The position numbers were made by a program, and so were the translations under genes. Source: Rhododendron vialii (taxonomy: Eukaryota > Streptophyta > Magnoliopsida > Ericales > Ericaceae). Taken from it: DNA of 64,000 nucleotides. The notes below the pieces were generated by a model, which saw only the letters and a program-made list of their open reading frames with translations, made no database searches and was not told the origin of the DNA. Each line of letters begins with the position of its first letter. Within the stretch, counting starts at the first letter, position 1. Positions 45,946 to 57,747 of the stretch are shown here, in pieces. Where the stretch lies: the NCBI RefSeq assembly GCF_030253575.1, contig NC_080569.1, positions 6,986,001-7,050,000 of the forward strand. Direction: 5' to 3'.

Positions 45946-46216
45946 CTCCTTCCGTCCCTATTTTATAGTCCAGTATTCTATTTTGGGTTGTCCCTTAATA
46001 AGTGTCAATTTTGTAAAGTTAGTAGGTAAAAATTGGTGAATTTTCCATTTTGCCTCTAAAAGTAGATTCCATTTTAAAAAGTTAGTGAGTAAAAGTGTAA
46101 TGATGATGTGTAAGTAGGGAAAATGGAGGCAAAAGTTGATGTGAAAAGTATAATGATGATGTCTTTTTAATAAGTTGGAGTTACGAAACGGGACACTTAA
46201 AAAGAGACGAAGGGAG
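45946..46216. mobile_element. Stowaway MITE (Tc1/mariner type)
   Basis: The left end CTCCTTCCGTCCCTATTTTA and the right end, CTCCCTTCGTCTCTTTTTAAG on the other strand, match the Stowaway consensus CTCCCTCCGTCCC. TA flanks both sides (45944-45945 and 46217-46218). 271 bp, non-coding. Confidence 0.92.
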
Positions 46217-46859
46217 TATAACAATTGCTAAAATAAGATAACCAATGCCAAGAACACATTCAATGCACATAGCTTCGCAAACATCGGAATGCTCCAAACA
46301 AAAATGTGTCTGGAATTGTGTTTCTAAACTTTTTCGAACTAAAAATCATTTTAAAACTTTAGAAAAATGTATAAATTAAATGCGTGAGAATACATTAACA
46401 TGCTCCAAATTAATAATTAAAAATTATACTCCGACGTACGAAAAAAGAGAGGAAAATGGTGGTATGGCTGTATTGGAGTGGAAAAACCTAACCGGCGAAG
46501 ACAACTACGACGATTTCATGGCTTAGTTCATACATTTTTCATTAGATTTGTTGTATTAGTTCATCTTTATTTGAAAATGGCATTATGTTGCGGTAACAAA
46601 ATTCCATTTTTTTGGTGCATCAGCAATTCTAAAGTAGGTATACAAGGTAACAAATGTATCACATTTATACGGTGGGATGTGGCTGTTGTGGTGATTGAGG
46701 TTTCGAGCCGCAGTCTTACTGACGTTTTTGGGCGGCTGATTCTAGGGGTGTGGGTTTGTTGTAGATTTCTTATTTGTTGATGTTTTCATTTCTTCCTGTT
46801 TTCTCTCCCATTGTGGGGGTTTCTCTCATCCCTACATGGGTGTTTTGTTGGTCACTTAT

Positions 46860-47060
46860 CTGGTGTTGTGCTGATTAGAGATATGATCCATCTGTTTTAC
46901 GCATTTGGTTGTGTGAGATAATGGATGTTCTGCGTGGTATTTAAGCCTCTTTTGTGATTGTTATATGACTATATATCCCTTTTCTTGAGATGACTTCTCA
47001 TTCTATGTATTTTCTTCATATTATCAATGAAGATCATTTGATTCATTTGTCCAAAAATAA
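46860..47060 (+). mobile_element. LINE-like 3' end
   Basis: Upstream T/G-rich sequence ends TATTATCAATGAAGATCATTT, GATTCATTTGTCC and then an A-rich tail, the usual shape of a plant LINE 3' end. Sequence from about 46460 may belong to the same remnant. No reverse transcriptase frame is visible. Confidence 0.4.
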
Positions 47061-47122
47061 AAAAGCAATATTTAATATGGCCCCCACAGCGACGTCGATC
47101 TCCAAAGGTACACAAACCCCAA

Positions 47123-47141
47123 CCCCCCCCCCCCCCCCCCC
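47123..47141. repeat. C19 homopolymer
   Basis: Nineteen consecutive cytosines, unusual in this AT-rich neighbourhood and prone to sequencing-length error. Confidence 0.9.
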
Positions 47142-47774
47142 GCGGTGCCAGAAAGGCGGATCAGACGCTGCACCCAGATGGGCCGGCCCCCACAAACACC
47201 ACTTGGAGATCCAGGGGAACGCTGTACCCTCGTCCAACTCAACACCATCACCTCCCAATGGGACCCAGAATGCTGCTAAGTGGCTAATTCGACCATTTAT
47301 CTCGACACAGCCAGTTCAAATTGTACTTGAGCCCATGTAAATGGCATACAAATTTTAACCGTGTCCGTTGTTCTATTAATATCTAAATCGTCGATTACTG
47401 AGCGAAGTGGCCAACCGCTCTACAGGGTCCATTCCTTCCCGATGGACCTTCCCATCATTTTTTTTCCCTCTAAATATCAGATGTACGCTGTTGGAGTTAG
47501 ACCCGGTTGACTGTTGAGTTACGCTGTATTAATATGAAAGTATATATGGAAATTTTCATTTTCTTTGTAAATTATTTATTGTTCAATTATAAAGAAAATT
47601 GTGGAACTCACAGTTCCAACTGGAAACACTTTCTTTTTATAATAAATAAAAATCCTGAACAGAATAAAATAATTTTTCTTTTTTTCACGTTACTTTCCTT
47701 TTCCTAAAAATATGTTTTTCATGCAATATTCTCGATAAAATGAAGGAACATTGACTCAATTTTTATTTGGACGG

Positions 47775-47960
47775 TCATTCAAGACCTAACTCTGATACCA
47801 CATTAGGTTGAAAATTTCAAGAAATCTAACATAGTATTAGAGCTACATCTTATGTGGCCTCACCTCACGTGATCGAATTTCTGTCCGAGTCAATCATATC
47901 ATCTCATTAATCAATACTTCAACGTGTATCTGAGTTGCACGTAAGGGGAGTATTAGATTT
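47775..47960. mobile_element. LTR-retroelement remnant with initiator-Met primer-site-like motifs
   Basis: On the - strand TGTGGTATCAGAGTTAGG resembles the tRNA-iMet primer-binding site TGGTATCAGAGC. Fifty bases on, the + strand has TAGTATTAGAGCTACATC, a weaker version in the opposite direction, followed by CACGTAAGGGGAGTATTAGA. This pattern recurs in eudicot genomes as a retroelement derivative. Its boundaries are not defined. Confidence 0.45.
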
Positions 47961-48104
47961 TGTCCACACCGGACACCTAAACCGCCCAATCAATTGGTTA
48001 AAATGATCAAGTTGGATTTAGTTTGAAACCTTCCAAAAAAATCTAACAAGTTGAATCGCCCATCTTTTACTTGGCTCGTGGAGAAGGTTTTTACTTTAGT
48101 AAGT

Positions 48105-48995
48105 CAAACCACGTATATCTTGATCTATCTTATACGTAGTGCTTATGATTTGGTTTTTCCGTTTATCTTTCCCCGGTTACTTCTCATCCATTAACGATTA
48201 TTGGGTTGCCGTTAGGTTCGGCGTCCGCCGCGCAAGTGCTACGGCACTTATACCCGTCAATATTGAATTTTCTCCCATATTGCTTTTAGTGGATTATTAT
48301 CAAACCACTTTTGAAAGAATACGTGGATTATGCTTAGCCAAATTAGATGTAGATGAATGAAAGTTCTTCACATGGAGTACCCGTCCTGCCATGTATGTCT
48401 TTTTTTTTTGGTAAATCAGCTTGCCATGTATATCCTGGTCTAATCTTGTACATTATGTTTATGATTTGGCTTCTCTGTTTATTTTTCGCCTAGTACTTTT
48501 CATCCATTAACGATCATTGGGTTGAAGTTGGGTTTGAGAGGAATTTTTAGGTGCCGAACGGACACCACGTTGTGTCTGAGCAGCGCATTCGGACCGTCCA
48601 TTTTATTTTTGGACGGCTCAAATTTAAAGAGAGAAAAAGTGGTGGAGTAAGAAGAGAGGAGAGGAGAGAGATGATTTCAATTTAAACTGTTCAACACAAT
48701 TTTGAACGATCTGAATGCGTTACTCAAACACCACGTAATCACAGCTACCCACCCGGCACCCAAAAATTTCTCCGGGTTTGGGGTCTGCCGACAAGAGCTA
48801 CAGCACTTATATATATTATATACCCGTCAATGGATTTTCTCCCATAGATACCTTATTGCTTTTGGTGGATATATTATTATTATCAAACCACTTTCGAAAG
48901 AAAACGTGGTAGCTTTTTAGGAGTAGCTTATCCGTAGATGTGAATGAACGAAAGTTCTTTCACATGGATCGAGTACCCCTCCTGTCACGTATCCA
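48105..48995. repeat. Tandem segmental duplication (about 0.3 kb unit)
   Basis: Copy 1 (48105-48400) and copy 2 (48424-48995) share, in order, GTTTATGATTTGG-like, CATCCATTAACGAT(T/C)ATTGG, ACCCGTCAAT...TTTTCTCCCAT, TATCAAACCACTTT(T/C)GAAAG, and AACGAAAGTTCTT...CACATGGA. Copy 2 is longer because a 237-bp MITE sits in it. No coding frame spans either copy. Confidence 0.82.
48537..48773. mobile_element. MITE inserted in copy 2 of the duplication
   Basis: The left end AGAGGAATTTTTAGGTGCCG and the right end (on the other strand, AGAAATTTTTGGGTGCCGGG) are inverted. A 7-bp direct repeat GGGTTTG flanks the element (48530-48536 and 48774-48780). The matching place in copy 1 has AGGTTCG once and no insert, so the empty site is visible in the same window. 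Confidence 0.85.
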
Positions 48996-49154
48996 GACCA
49001 ATTAGTTACGTGACTGAACCTGGACTAGCTTTACCAAGGACACTTGAAAGTGACCCATGTTATATTATGGGGATTAAATTCAACTTGGAAGTCAGATTTC
49101 TGTCTCTCCCGAACGCAGTCATAAGACCATGTTTGGCAAACAGACGTATACATG

Positions 49155-49600
49155 ACGGACAGAGGGTGTGTGCTGTGCAGCTTCGTGCTGCACAGCATGC
49201 TGCACGGCCTCTGGCGAGGCTTTTCCGGCATCGGTTCGACGATCGAAGACGTTTACCGCGTAGAGCTCGTTGAGTTCTATATGTGCACCAAAAATCAGCT
49301 CGATCAAATATCGTTAAGGGCCTCATCCGGACATATATAACTTGAAAAAAAATGAATCCTAATGGATACGAAACAATGGATCAAAACCACTAAATCCATT
49401 TTTTTCAAGTTATATATGTTCGGATGAGGACCTTAACGATATTTGATCGAGCTGATTTTTGGTGCACATGTAGAACTCGATGAGCTCTACGCGGTGAACG
49501 TCTCCGATCGTCGGAACGATGCTGGAAAAGCCTCGCCGGAGGCTGTGCAGCACGCTGTGCAGCATGAAGCTGCACAACACACACCCTCTGTCCATACATG
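49155..49600. mobile_element. Long fold-back element with about 200-bp arms
   Basis: The left arm (49155-49352) and right arm (49397-49600) are inverted copies at roughly nine in ten bases, with a loop of about 45 bases. Shared blocks include GGACAGAGGGTGTGTG, GGCGAGGCTTTTCC, ACGCGGTA/GAACGTC and TTTTTGGTGCACAT(A/G)TAGAACTC. The arms are GC-rich compared with their surroundings and remain open in several frames, reading for example VEFYMCTKNQLDQISLR. A transcript would form a near-perfect hairpin, a likely Dicer substrate. Element class unknown. Confidence 0.85.
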
Positions 49601-51961
49601 ACCCATCCATCAGTGTCTCAACGTTATGGGAAACTATATACTGTATCATTTTAGCACCACAAAAACAAATGAAAACATATACGCAAATATACACTCGTAC
49701 GATCATTTTCATTATGAGTCTTACACAAATGAAACAGTGAATTTGACGTATTGGTGTATGCGTATTTGTACTTATTTGTAGTGCTAGCATTTTTGTCGTT
49801 AAAGACTAGACAAGTTAAGGCTCAGGGAGTGTATTTTAAACCCTTTAGCTAAGTAATACTTGAGAATGCTTAAGCATATCGATATGAGATATAAAAAAAG
49901 GTTGCATAGCATTTGTATGACCTCTTAGAAAAAGAAAAGAATTCCTTAGCAAAACATTTGTATGACCTAAAAGTTAGCTTAAGTTGTACCGAAAAAGAGG
50001 TAAGTGTTGACAAGAACAAGTCCTAATTCTATACCAACAAAATTATTTAGGCCACCCGTCTTATATGCAAAAAGATTGTGTGAAATAATTGAAGAAGGGA
50101 GATCCGTTTCCCAGTACGGTCACGCGAGTTAATGTTACGGTCAATAATATGGGCTCTGAATTATCCAAAAACACATAACTTTTGTTAAACAATGAATGGA
50201 GGCACAAATATATACACACACACAAACGTAACATAACCCTACGAATTTAAGATACAAACACGACATCCGTCCAATAACGGGCTTTATAAATTTGCATAAA
50301 ATGTAAATTCCTCTGATGCGACCCGGAAATCAGATGGAGGCATGAAAATATAGTAAGGGGAGGGTAAGTTGTTTTTAAAATTCATCATACAACTGGTAGA
50401 ATCGGATGAAGAAAAGGGAAACTAAATTATCACAGCAATCAAGCTCAAGTTTAGAGCAAAGTAAACATCCAATCAAGAAACTTCAATTGTAGTTTCCGTG
50501 GTGGGTTGTTGGCCTTGATTGGAAACAGAAGTGACAATTTCCTGGGGGCCCACATGTAATTTCTTTCATCTTCTTGATGATGAGGGCCCCCCCCTCCCCC
50601 CCAGGCCCCAACCCCAAGTGTTTATGGCATCTGAAAAGACAAGCGAGAGTTGCAGAGAGAGTCCAATATAAGCAGGTTATTCTAGTCGATTGGTGGGTTT
50701 GATCCTCATAAAATGAATTGAGATTCGATTCTCAGAGTTAGGCGGCAAGAAAATAGTAATTTCTTGCCAATTTTCTAGTCCCGACGTAACTGGCTTGCGT
50801 TTGATCAGAGAAAGTTATCAAAATGCACGTAAGTTGGCTCGAAAAAAATAATAGTCCATATATCACGGGACATGCTTTGATATATGGTCGTCTACTTTCT
50901 AGATTTCCCCAGAGTGGATGCAGTTCCGCAGCTACTATAGCCATTTGGGCTTGATGCTGGACCACGTCAACACACCACTTCTGGTCGGATTTCCCACCAT
51001 TATGTGTTCCTTGCTTCTGTTCATTTTGTGCGATTTTATTGTGGTTGCCACGCAATAACTTATATGGTAAGAATTACAAGTCCCTTTCGAAAAGAATCTT
51101 AAGTCGATCTAGTATTTCTCTAAATAAGAAAAGAAGAAAACAAGGTAATTTTTTATTGGGGCCTACACAAAGAGAGAATTGCAGCAATACATATTTCACA
51201 ATATTTTGATATTTTTTTTGCAAAATTGAATACATATTTTACGGATATCAGTGTACTATTATACCTTAATCACCATGCTAAAAGGCAGTCATTAGCATAT
51301 TCTTTTAAGTTAATAAGTGGAGTTGAATGTTTTGAGATTAGTGACATAATTAAGACCTTTTCAATCTTTACTAGTACATTTTACTCCAAAAAAAATGAGT
51401 AAAAGTTTCACCTCATGACATAACTATAAATTTGAGAGATACAAATCTTATAAAATTCGAGCCTCGCTTGATTTAACTATCAAATGATTTGCAATTTGAT
51501 ATAAATTTTAAGTTAAAGAGCAACGTTAGTCTTAAAGGGGCTTTTACTCAAATTTTAAGTCTAAATTTTTTTTTCCAAAAAATGTTTAGAGCAGGAGCCA
51601 GGAGATGCTCTAATACCATTTATTGGATTGTTTCGATCGAATACAATTTTATTGATCATATAACGTTTCTGGTTAATTCTCTCCGATAATACGACTCGTA
51701 AATATAAATCAAGGATGGAGCTCAATTCGTTTGCCACCCAAAAAAAGAAGAAGAATCGAGCTTAGTTTTTACTATTTGGTGATCCGTGACTCAGGTCTCG
51801 AAGGATGGTCCTTATTTGTTTTGATGCAATCATGAATTAATTGTGGGCCTTCTACAAGGAAACAAAATTCTGCTACGATGTGCAAAATTAAACTAAGAAA
51901 CATGAAAAATTATTCAATGCCATGTGGCCGCGTAGTGCTTCGAGCTCTTTCTCCACCACCT
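49601..51961. other. Intergenic, no gene seen
   Basis: AT-rich sequence with a C-rich run near 50588-50604 and no recognisable coding or RNA feature. Short frames appear to be chance. Confidence 0.45.
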
Positions 51962-52172
51962 TCTTAAAAAATAAGTACTTATTTCACATTTTCAAACTCA
52001 AAAATAATGTAAATGAAAATGATTTTTTGATTTTTTTTTTTTGCATCTCAATGAGATCTATTAAATAAGATTCATACTGCTAAAAAAATTATTTACGTAA
52101 ATACATTATTTTTGAACTTGAAATTGACTTATTAAAAAATAAGTACTTATAATGAGTTCTGAAACAGGGTTA
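51962..52172. mobile_element. MITE, second copy of the AAATAAGTACTTAT family
   Basis: TTAAAAAATAAGTACTTATT at the left and TTAAAAAATAAGTACTTATA at the right bracket TTTTCAAACTCAAAAATAATG, GAGATCTATTAAATAAGATT and ATTTACGTAAATACATTATT. The interior is the reverse complement of 45222-45462. Confidence 0.7.
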
Positions 52173-52721
52173 GCCTGAGGGGTGCGTAATTAAGCTAGCC
52201 TGAGCTAGCCCGGAATACCCCCTACGTTATAAAAAAAAGAAAGAAAAAAAGAGTTGGTTGTTCATCAAATAACGTCCGATGCATAAGGACTTCGCTGCAA
52301 AGCAACTTGTGATGCTTGTGATCGAAGGGGCGAAGCTAGCGTCGGCTCCGGCAAAGCCACATCGGCACATGACCCAAGGGGCGTTCACGTGTCACTCCAC
52401 GACGGTGGCCGCAACTGCATTTACTGCGTATCACCAGTCTCTCTGCAAACACTCCAATGGCCAACTTGGCCGGCCCTTTTTGTTCTTGATGAAAATTGGC
52501 CTTCCAGAGGGCCTTTACTGTGTCTGTACTAGCTCGCCGCCACAGTCCATTGTCCACATTCATACGTTCTTACGTTATTCTTGCATGCATTCCCACGCCG
52601 TGAGAGGCTCAGAAAGTTACAAGTATAAATAGTTCATTAATCCACAAGACTCCGGAAAATGGCATTTGGAGAGTGAAATGAAGGGGTATGGAGAGGGAAA
52701 AGTAATCTAAGAGGAAAGTTT
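52173..52721. other. GC-richer island without a recognised gene
   Basis: 52280-52560 is richer in GC than its surroundings and keeps a 117-codon + strand frame open. The frame has no signal, domain or family resemblance known to me. It might be decayed coding sequence, but I do not call a gene. Confidence 0.35.
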
Positions 52722-52782
52722 CAGACGCACCAAGCGTGGCATTATTCACTTATGACTTAGTAGTGCCACGCTGTGTGCGTCT
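52722..52782. repeat. Short perfect-stem hairpin
   Basis: AGACGCACCAAGCGTGGCA is mirrored by TGCCACGCTGTGTGCGTCT across a 21-base loop, with one bulge. No T-run follows, so it is not an obvious terminator. It may be the relic of a small MITE. Confidence 0.55.
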
Positions 52783-53598
52783 AAAATGCTCGCTCTTAGT
52801 TATACCAACAGTACTTTTGAAAACAACGTGCAAGGTATTTCAAGGAGAGGAATTGAAGCTTTGGTGAGGATCGAAACAAATGGTTATCAAAGGTGAGCAA
52901 TTTGTGTTCAGTCCATAGTTTTGAACAGCATCTAATTTTGTCTGTCATGATGTGTTAATTTGATTTTATGTGATTTAAATATTCAAAAACTTTTTGAACA
53001 ATCCGCTTTCGAAAGATTTGTTTTAGCCAAAACTTCAATGAAATATATAGTAGCTATAGTAATTTCTCGAAACAGACCGATTTAATCTTCAATTAGACTA
53101 ATACATCAATATTGGATAATCACATATATACACACACAACTAACAATTCTTTTACAAAAATTATATTATTTTTATGTCCTCGTTTTGCAGACCGGACAAA
53201 CATTATGGGACGGGGGAAGTACAAGTTTTGTTTGGCTGTACCATAATTCACCAAAACTTGGGAGGAAGTTGGTATACACTTTATTTGGACAAGTATTAGT
53301 GTTCATGGCAAAGTTTCTCAATTTGATAGAATAATTTGTAGTTTTTTTGAAACTAAATCGAAATGTCCGTAAGCTAATTCTAAAAAGTCTGAATTATTTT
53401 TCTTAATAAGACTTTAAATACTAGTAGTATAGTAGGATTAGTATAATCTTCACCAACACTTAAAATAATTGGGATGCATATGAATGTGTGACTCTACATG
53501 TAATAGGATAATAAATCCACGTTGCCCCCTTGAATTGCACCCATTTGCCAATGGAAAAAACCTCGAAAGAATATGCCAAATCCGTGGCCGAGATAAAG

Positions 53599-53600
<2 letters not shown>

Positions 53601-53630
<30 letters not shown>
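53601..53630. repeat. (CT)15 in the SLP1 5' leader
   Basis: Thirty bases of pure CT, about 107 bases before the SLP1 start codon. CT tracts are common in plant 5' UTRs and core promoters. Confidence 0.85.
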
Positions 53631-53631
<1 letters not shown>

Positions 53632-53736
53632 CTCGCAAGAAATTTACGAACGAGGAGAGAAAGAGAGGAGGTAGAGAACTAGAGATGATGATGAATTGAC
53701 GATCTCTGGCTGTGGCTGTGAGGATTTTGCAATCAG

Positions 53737-54388
53737 ATGGCTTCGTTGTCTCTGAACTCATTTCCTCTTCAGCCCCCTTCCCAGCCTCGTAAACTCGCCG
53801 ACTCTTCCTGCTCTTCTTCTTTGACTCCGTTCAACGGCGGAGCTGCCGGCGGCTTGAAGCCGATTGTTGTTTGTGGAAACCCTCCCACTTTCGTCTCCGC
53901 CCCTGGCCGCCGTATCGTAGCCGGTTCGTTCCTTTTCCCCCGCTAAAAAGTTCATATGTTTGCCTTTTAATTTGGTTTGAATTGATTGAATTGCCAAAAA
54001 AAAATTATTTCTACTTCTTTCTCTTTATTTTTCCATTCTTTCCTCTGTCTTGTTGTATTTTTCCTTAAAATTGGATTCTTATTTCCTAAACAGTTATTAT
54101 GTACTTATGTAGCTGCTGTGGTGCTAATTGTCTATAGTTAACTTGGGCTCTGTTTATTTCAAATGCTTTCTCTCTCTTTTTTGCTGTTTTTTGTTGTTGA
54201 ATGCCTTGTTTAGATAGTAGAAACTAGAAAGTTTATTGTGATACAAACCTTTATCTTAATTTGGATTGGAAAACACGCACTTGGTGCATAGGGGTAAGGT
54301 AGAACCGTAGGACCCATATGATTGAATTGGAAAGGGGAACACTTTCCTCAAAATTTTCATTTAGAAGGAAGGTGTAGCATCCCAATCC

Positions 54389-54433
<45 letters not shown>

Positions 54434-57400
54434 CAAGGGATCACTGGTCCTTATTTTGGTGAGCAGTAGCTTGTTTCAGTGACGATTCCCGTTGAACCAA
54501 ATTTTCTGCTAGCTTTCTGTGGGTGTCTTGAGTTTTGACTTAGAGTACACTGTCCATGCGCATTGCTCATATTTATTTTCTTGGTAGAGAATTTCAATTT
54601 GGTATTGATGTCTGGCTACGGCAACGTGTTTGAATGAGAGCATTAAACTATGCGAATTCCAATTTGATTTTTCTAATTCCTAGAAATGTGTAGTTTCCTT
54701 GCAAGAAAACAGGGTGGCAGATAGCACACTTCTAATAGCTGATGTCTCCATTTATCCAAACACATGGGATAACCTGATATCTTTATTTGCGGATAACTTG
54801 ATTTTTTTCCCTTTGTATTTTGGTTTGCCATAATGTGCTCTCTTATGTGTTGAATGTTTAGTTGGGGATCTGCATGGAGATCTTGCCAAGGCAAGATGTG
54901 CACTTGAGATTGCTGGTGTCCTGAGTTCTGATGGACGAGATATGTGGACTGGTGGAGAGACGGTATTAGTTACTAGTACAAAATTGAATTTGTGCAGATA
55001 TGCGTTGTTCCTTTTTGAAAGCTTTGCAGTTCCCATTAAATTAATACAGTTGTAAATTGTAATGCTCAAGATGATTCCGATTTTGTATTAACAGCTAAGT
55101 GTCTTTGTCTTTTAGGTATTGATTCAGCTTGGAGACATACTTGATCGAGGTGGAGATGAAATAGCTATACTATCCTTATTGCGGTCATTGGATATCCAGG
55201 CAAAAGCCAAAGGTGGTGCTGTTTTTCAGGTTTGTGCATCCAGAAATTCAGATATTTTGCAACTGTTGAACAAATATGTTTCTGAAATCAACCTCATATG
55301 CCGCTCTCTTTTTTTATTACTGATTAAGGTTATCTGAACACTGACAACATAATTGTCTATATATCAGTCTGTCCAGCTTTGTAGATTATTTATTCCATTC
55401 AGAAATCATTTCTAAAACTTCTGACTCTAATTCATGGGATTTCACTTGAAATTCTTAGTAATGTTGTACTGCTTGATGATTTTAGGTGAATGGAAACCAT
55501 GAGACCATGAATGTAAGTGCGGATTTTCGATATGTTGATTTAAGGGGATTTGACGAGTGTCTGGACTTCTTGGAGTACTTGAATGATTGCAAAAATAACT
55601 GGGAAGAAGCATTTGTTACTTGGGTTGGTGTGTCTGAGAGGTTGAAAGATTTCAAAATGTCCCAACAGTATTGGGATCCTTGGAATCTAGTGAAGGTAAT
55701 ATTTAGCAAAATATACTGATATTGTTATTTTCTATTAGAAGATTCTACTGCTTGTTTTAGGGCTGCTGTGCTATTGGTTCTGCAATGATAATTATATCAC
55801 CTTCTGCCGACTTTGGCTGGTTTACCTTATACTAAATGTGCACCAATGGTTGAGTAAGCAAAGGCACAACCTCAAAGCTTACTACTTTTCAGTGAAAAAT
55901 TGGAATTAGCCTATTAGGAGCATGTGCTTAAGCAATAGAAGGATTATGAAATGTTAAGGAAGCCAGCAATCTTCTTATTCACATTTTAGACTATGTAATA
56001 CAGTAAGTATCAACCTAGCAGTTTGGATGCTCCTTATTGACATGAATTTCTTTAACAGCCAGCAAAACCAACAAATACCAAGAAAGACATGTTGCCTTTT
56101 CAGCAGAAAGATTTAGGTTTTATTACTTTCAGAAACAGTCATTCCATCAATTTATAGAGAAAACGGTTAGATTACTCTTTCAAGTTTTTATTTCATGATT
56201 ATCATCTGATAAACTCATCCCAAATTAGGACAGCGGCAACAAGGGGTCATTGCCAGATCAACCTTACTAAGACCGGGGGGTCCACTGGCTTGCGAGCTGG
56301 CGCGGCATGCTGTTGTTCTTAAAGTTGATGATTGGGTGTTCTGTCATGGGGGCCTTCTCCCTCACCATGGTAAATACTGTAGTACCATCTGGATGTCCTA
56401 CTCTTTTCTAATTGCAACTTATGCCCACGTAAACAAGAATTTTTCTTCACTTTCAAATTCCTGATGGTTTTATTTATGCTTGTGCAGTTGCCTATGGCCT
56501 AGAGAGGATGAATTGGGAAGTATCTAAGTGGATGAGAGGTCTCAGAGAGAGTGATGATAGTCCGCAAATCCCTTTCATAGCCACTAGCGGATATGACAGT
56601 GTTGTTTGGAACCGTTTATACTCGAGAGATGTTTCTGATCTGGACGGACATCAGATTGATCAGGCAAGCTTAGTTTGATAAATCCAATTGCCTTTATTTT
56701 GTTGTTGCTGCGATAAAACATTTGAAGTGTGGGTAAATCAACTTGGCTGGAAAATGACAAAGCTGTTAGAGAAACTGGAGTTGCATTTTCAACAATTTTC
56801 AGCACCTTTGTTGGGTTGGCTAAATGTGTCAGAATGCTGTGCTTGAAAGTTGGCTAAATTATTATTTTGAACTATCAGGTAACTTCAATAGTTTTGGAAT
56901 GGTGTACTGTCGTCTTATCATGGTTTTTTCATTTTGTTGTTTTGCTCATTTATAATTTTTATGTTATGAAACCAAGTGCGGTCTTTTAATTGCTTTGGTA
57001 CTTAAAACTAACTTTATTTTGGGTTTTTCATTTTTCTGCTTTCCAGATTCAATCTATTCTTGAAGAGACACTACAAGCAGTAGGTGCTAAGGCCATGGTA
57101 GTGGGGCATACTCCTCAAAGTACAGGAGTCAATAGGTATGGGCCTTTTATTTAGAGCTACTGATATTCTTGGCTTCTTAGATTCGATGTCTGCAACTACT
57201 TATTAAATTAGTGAAATATCCAAAATCCAAGCTTTGAATTGAAGACTTGCTTTGATCTCTTGGGTGTTGGTTTTGTTTCCGCAGTGCATATGGTTGTAGC
57301 ATATGGCGCATTGATGTTGGCATGTCTAGTGGAGTTCTTGATTCACAACCAGAGGTAAACTGTTTTTGATGGTGAAGCTATTAACATTTTCTATTTCGTT

Positions 57401-57747
57401 CGACTTTTCTTCGACCCCTTTAGGACATCTTCCACTTGGATACAAATGGAAATGGTAGAAATTCGTTTTTCATATCAACCAATTTTTTGGGTCAAAACTC
57501 TAAATGCTATATCAACTAAATGGAACGGTTTTGTTCCTTCGTACATCCAAATGTTATTCACAGCTTATCTTTGTCTCCCTGTATGGTTCATTTGAATGTT
57601 AATTCGTTGGAATTAGCTCCCGAGTTATAGAGATTTGAAGGTTTTATGTTCGACCACCAGGTTTTAGAAATAAGAGACAGCCAAGCAAGGGCGATAAAGA
57701 GCAAAAGGGATACGTTTAGAGAACTTCAGATTGTTGATTACACATAG
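53737..57747 (+). CDS. SLP1: Shewanella-like protein phosphatase 1, chloroplastic
   Basis: SLP1 is a bacterial-type PPP phosphoserine/threonine phosphatase of the chloroplast. Nine exons (53737-53923, 54862-54962, 55116-55229, 55486-55695, 56234-56369, 56488-56663, 57047-57135, 57285-57354, 57661-57747) give 389 residues. Residues 1 to about 55 are Ser/Pro-rich and lack acids, like a transit peptide. The PPP metal motifs are all present: VGDLHGD (63-69), LGDILDRG (101-108), GNHE (137-140), CHGG (His242) and VGHTPQ (His329). Two splice sites are unusual: intron 6 has a GC donor (CAG|gcaagc), and intron 4 ends in two AGs five bases apart, of which only the second keeps the frame (K|RQQGVIARS). 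A strong donor-like CAAG|gtaagg just after the stop suggests a 3' UTR intron. Confidence 0.93.
54392..54432. repeat. (GA)n microsatellite in SLP1 intron 1
   Basis: About 20 uninterrupted AG/GA units. Confidence 0.9.

Noticed and set aside
49060..49340. Several frames within the long inverted repeat as genes
   Set aside because: Their mirrored occurrence on both arms follows from the hairpin, and no frame has a known domain.
52279..52632. 117-codon + strand frame as a gene
   Set aside because: No domain, no homologue that I recognise, and no splice or promoter context; left as an unassigned GC-richer stretch.
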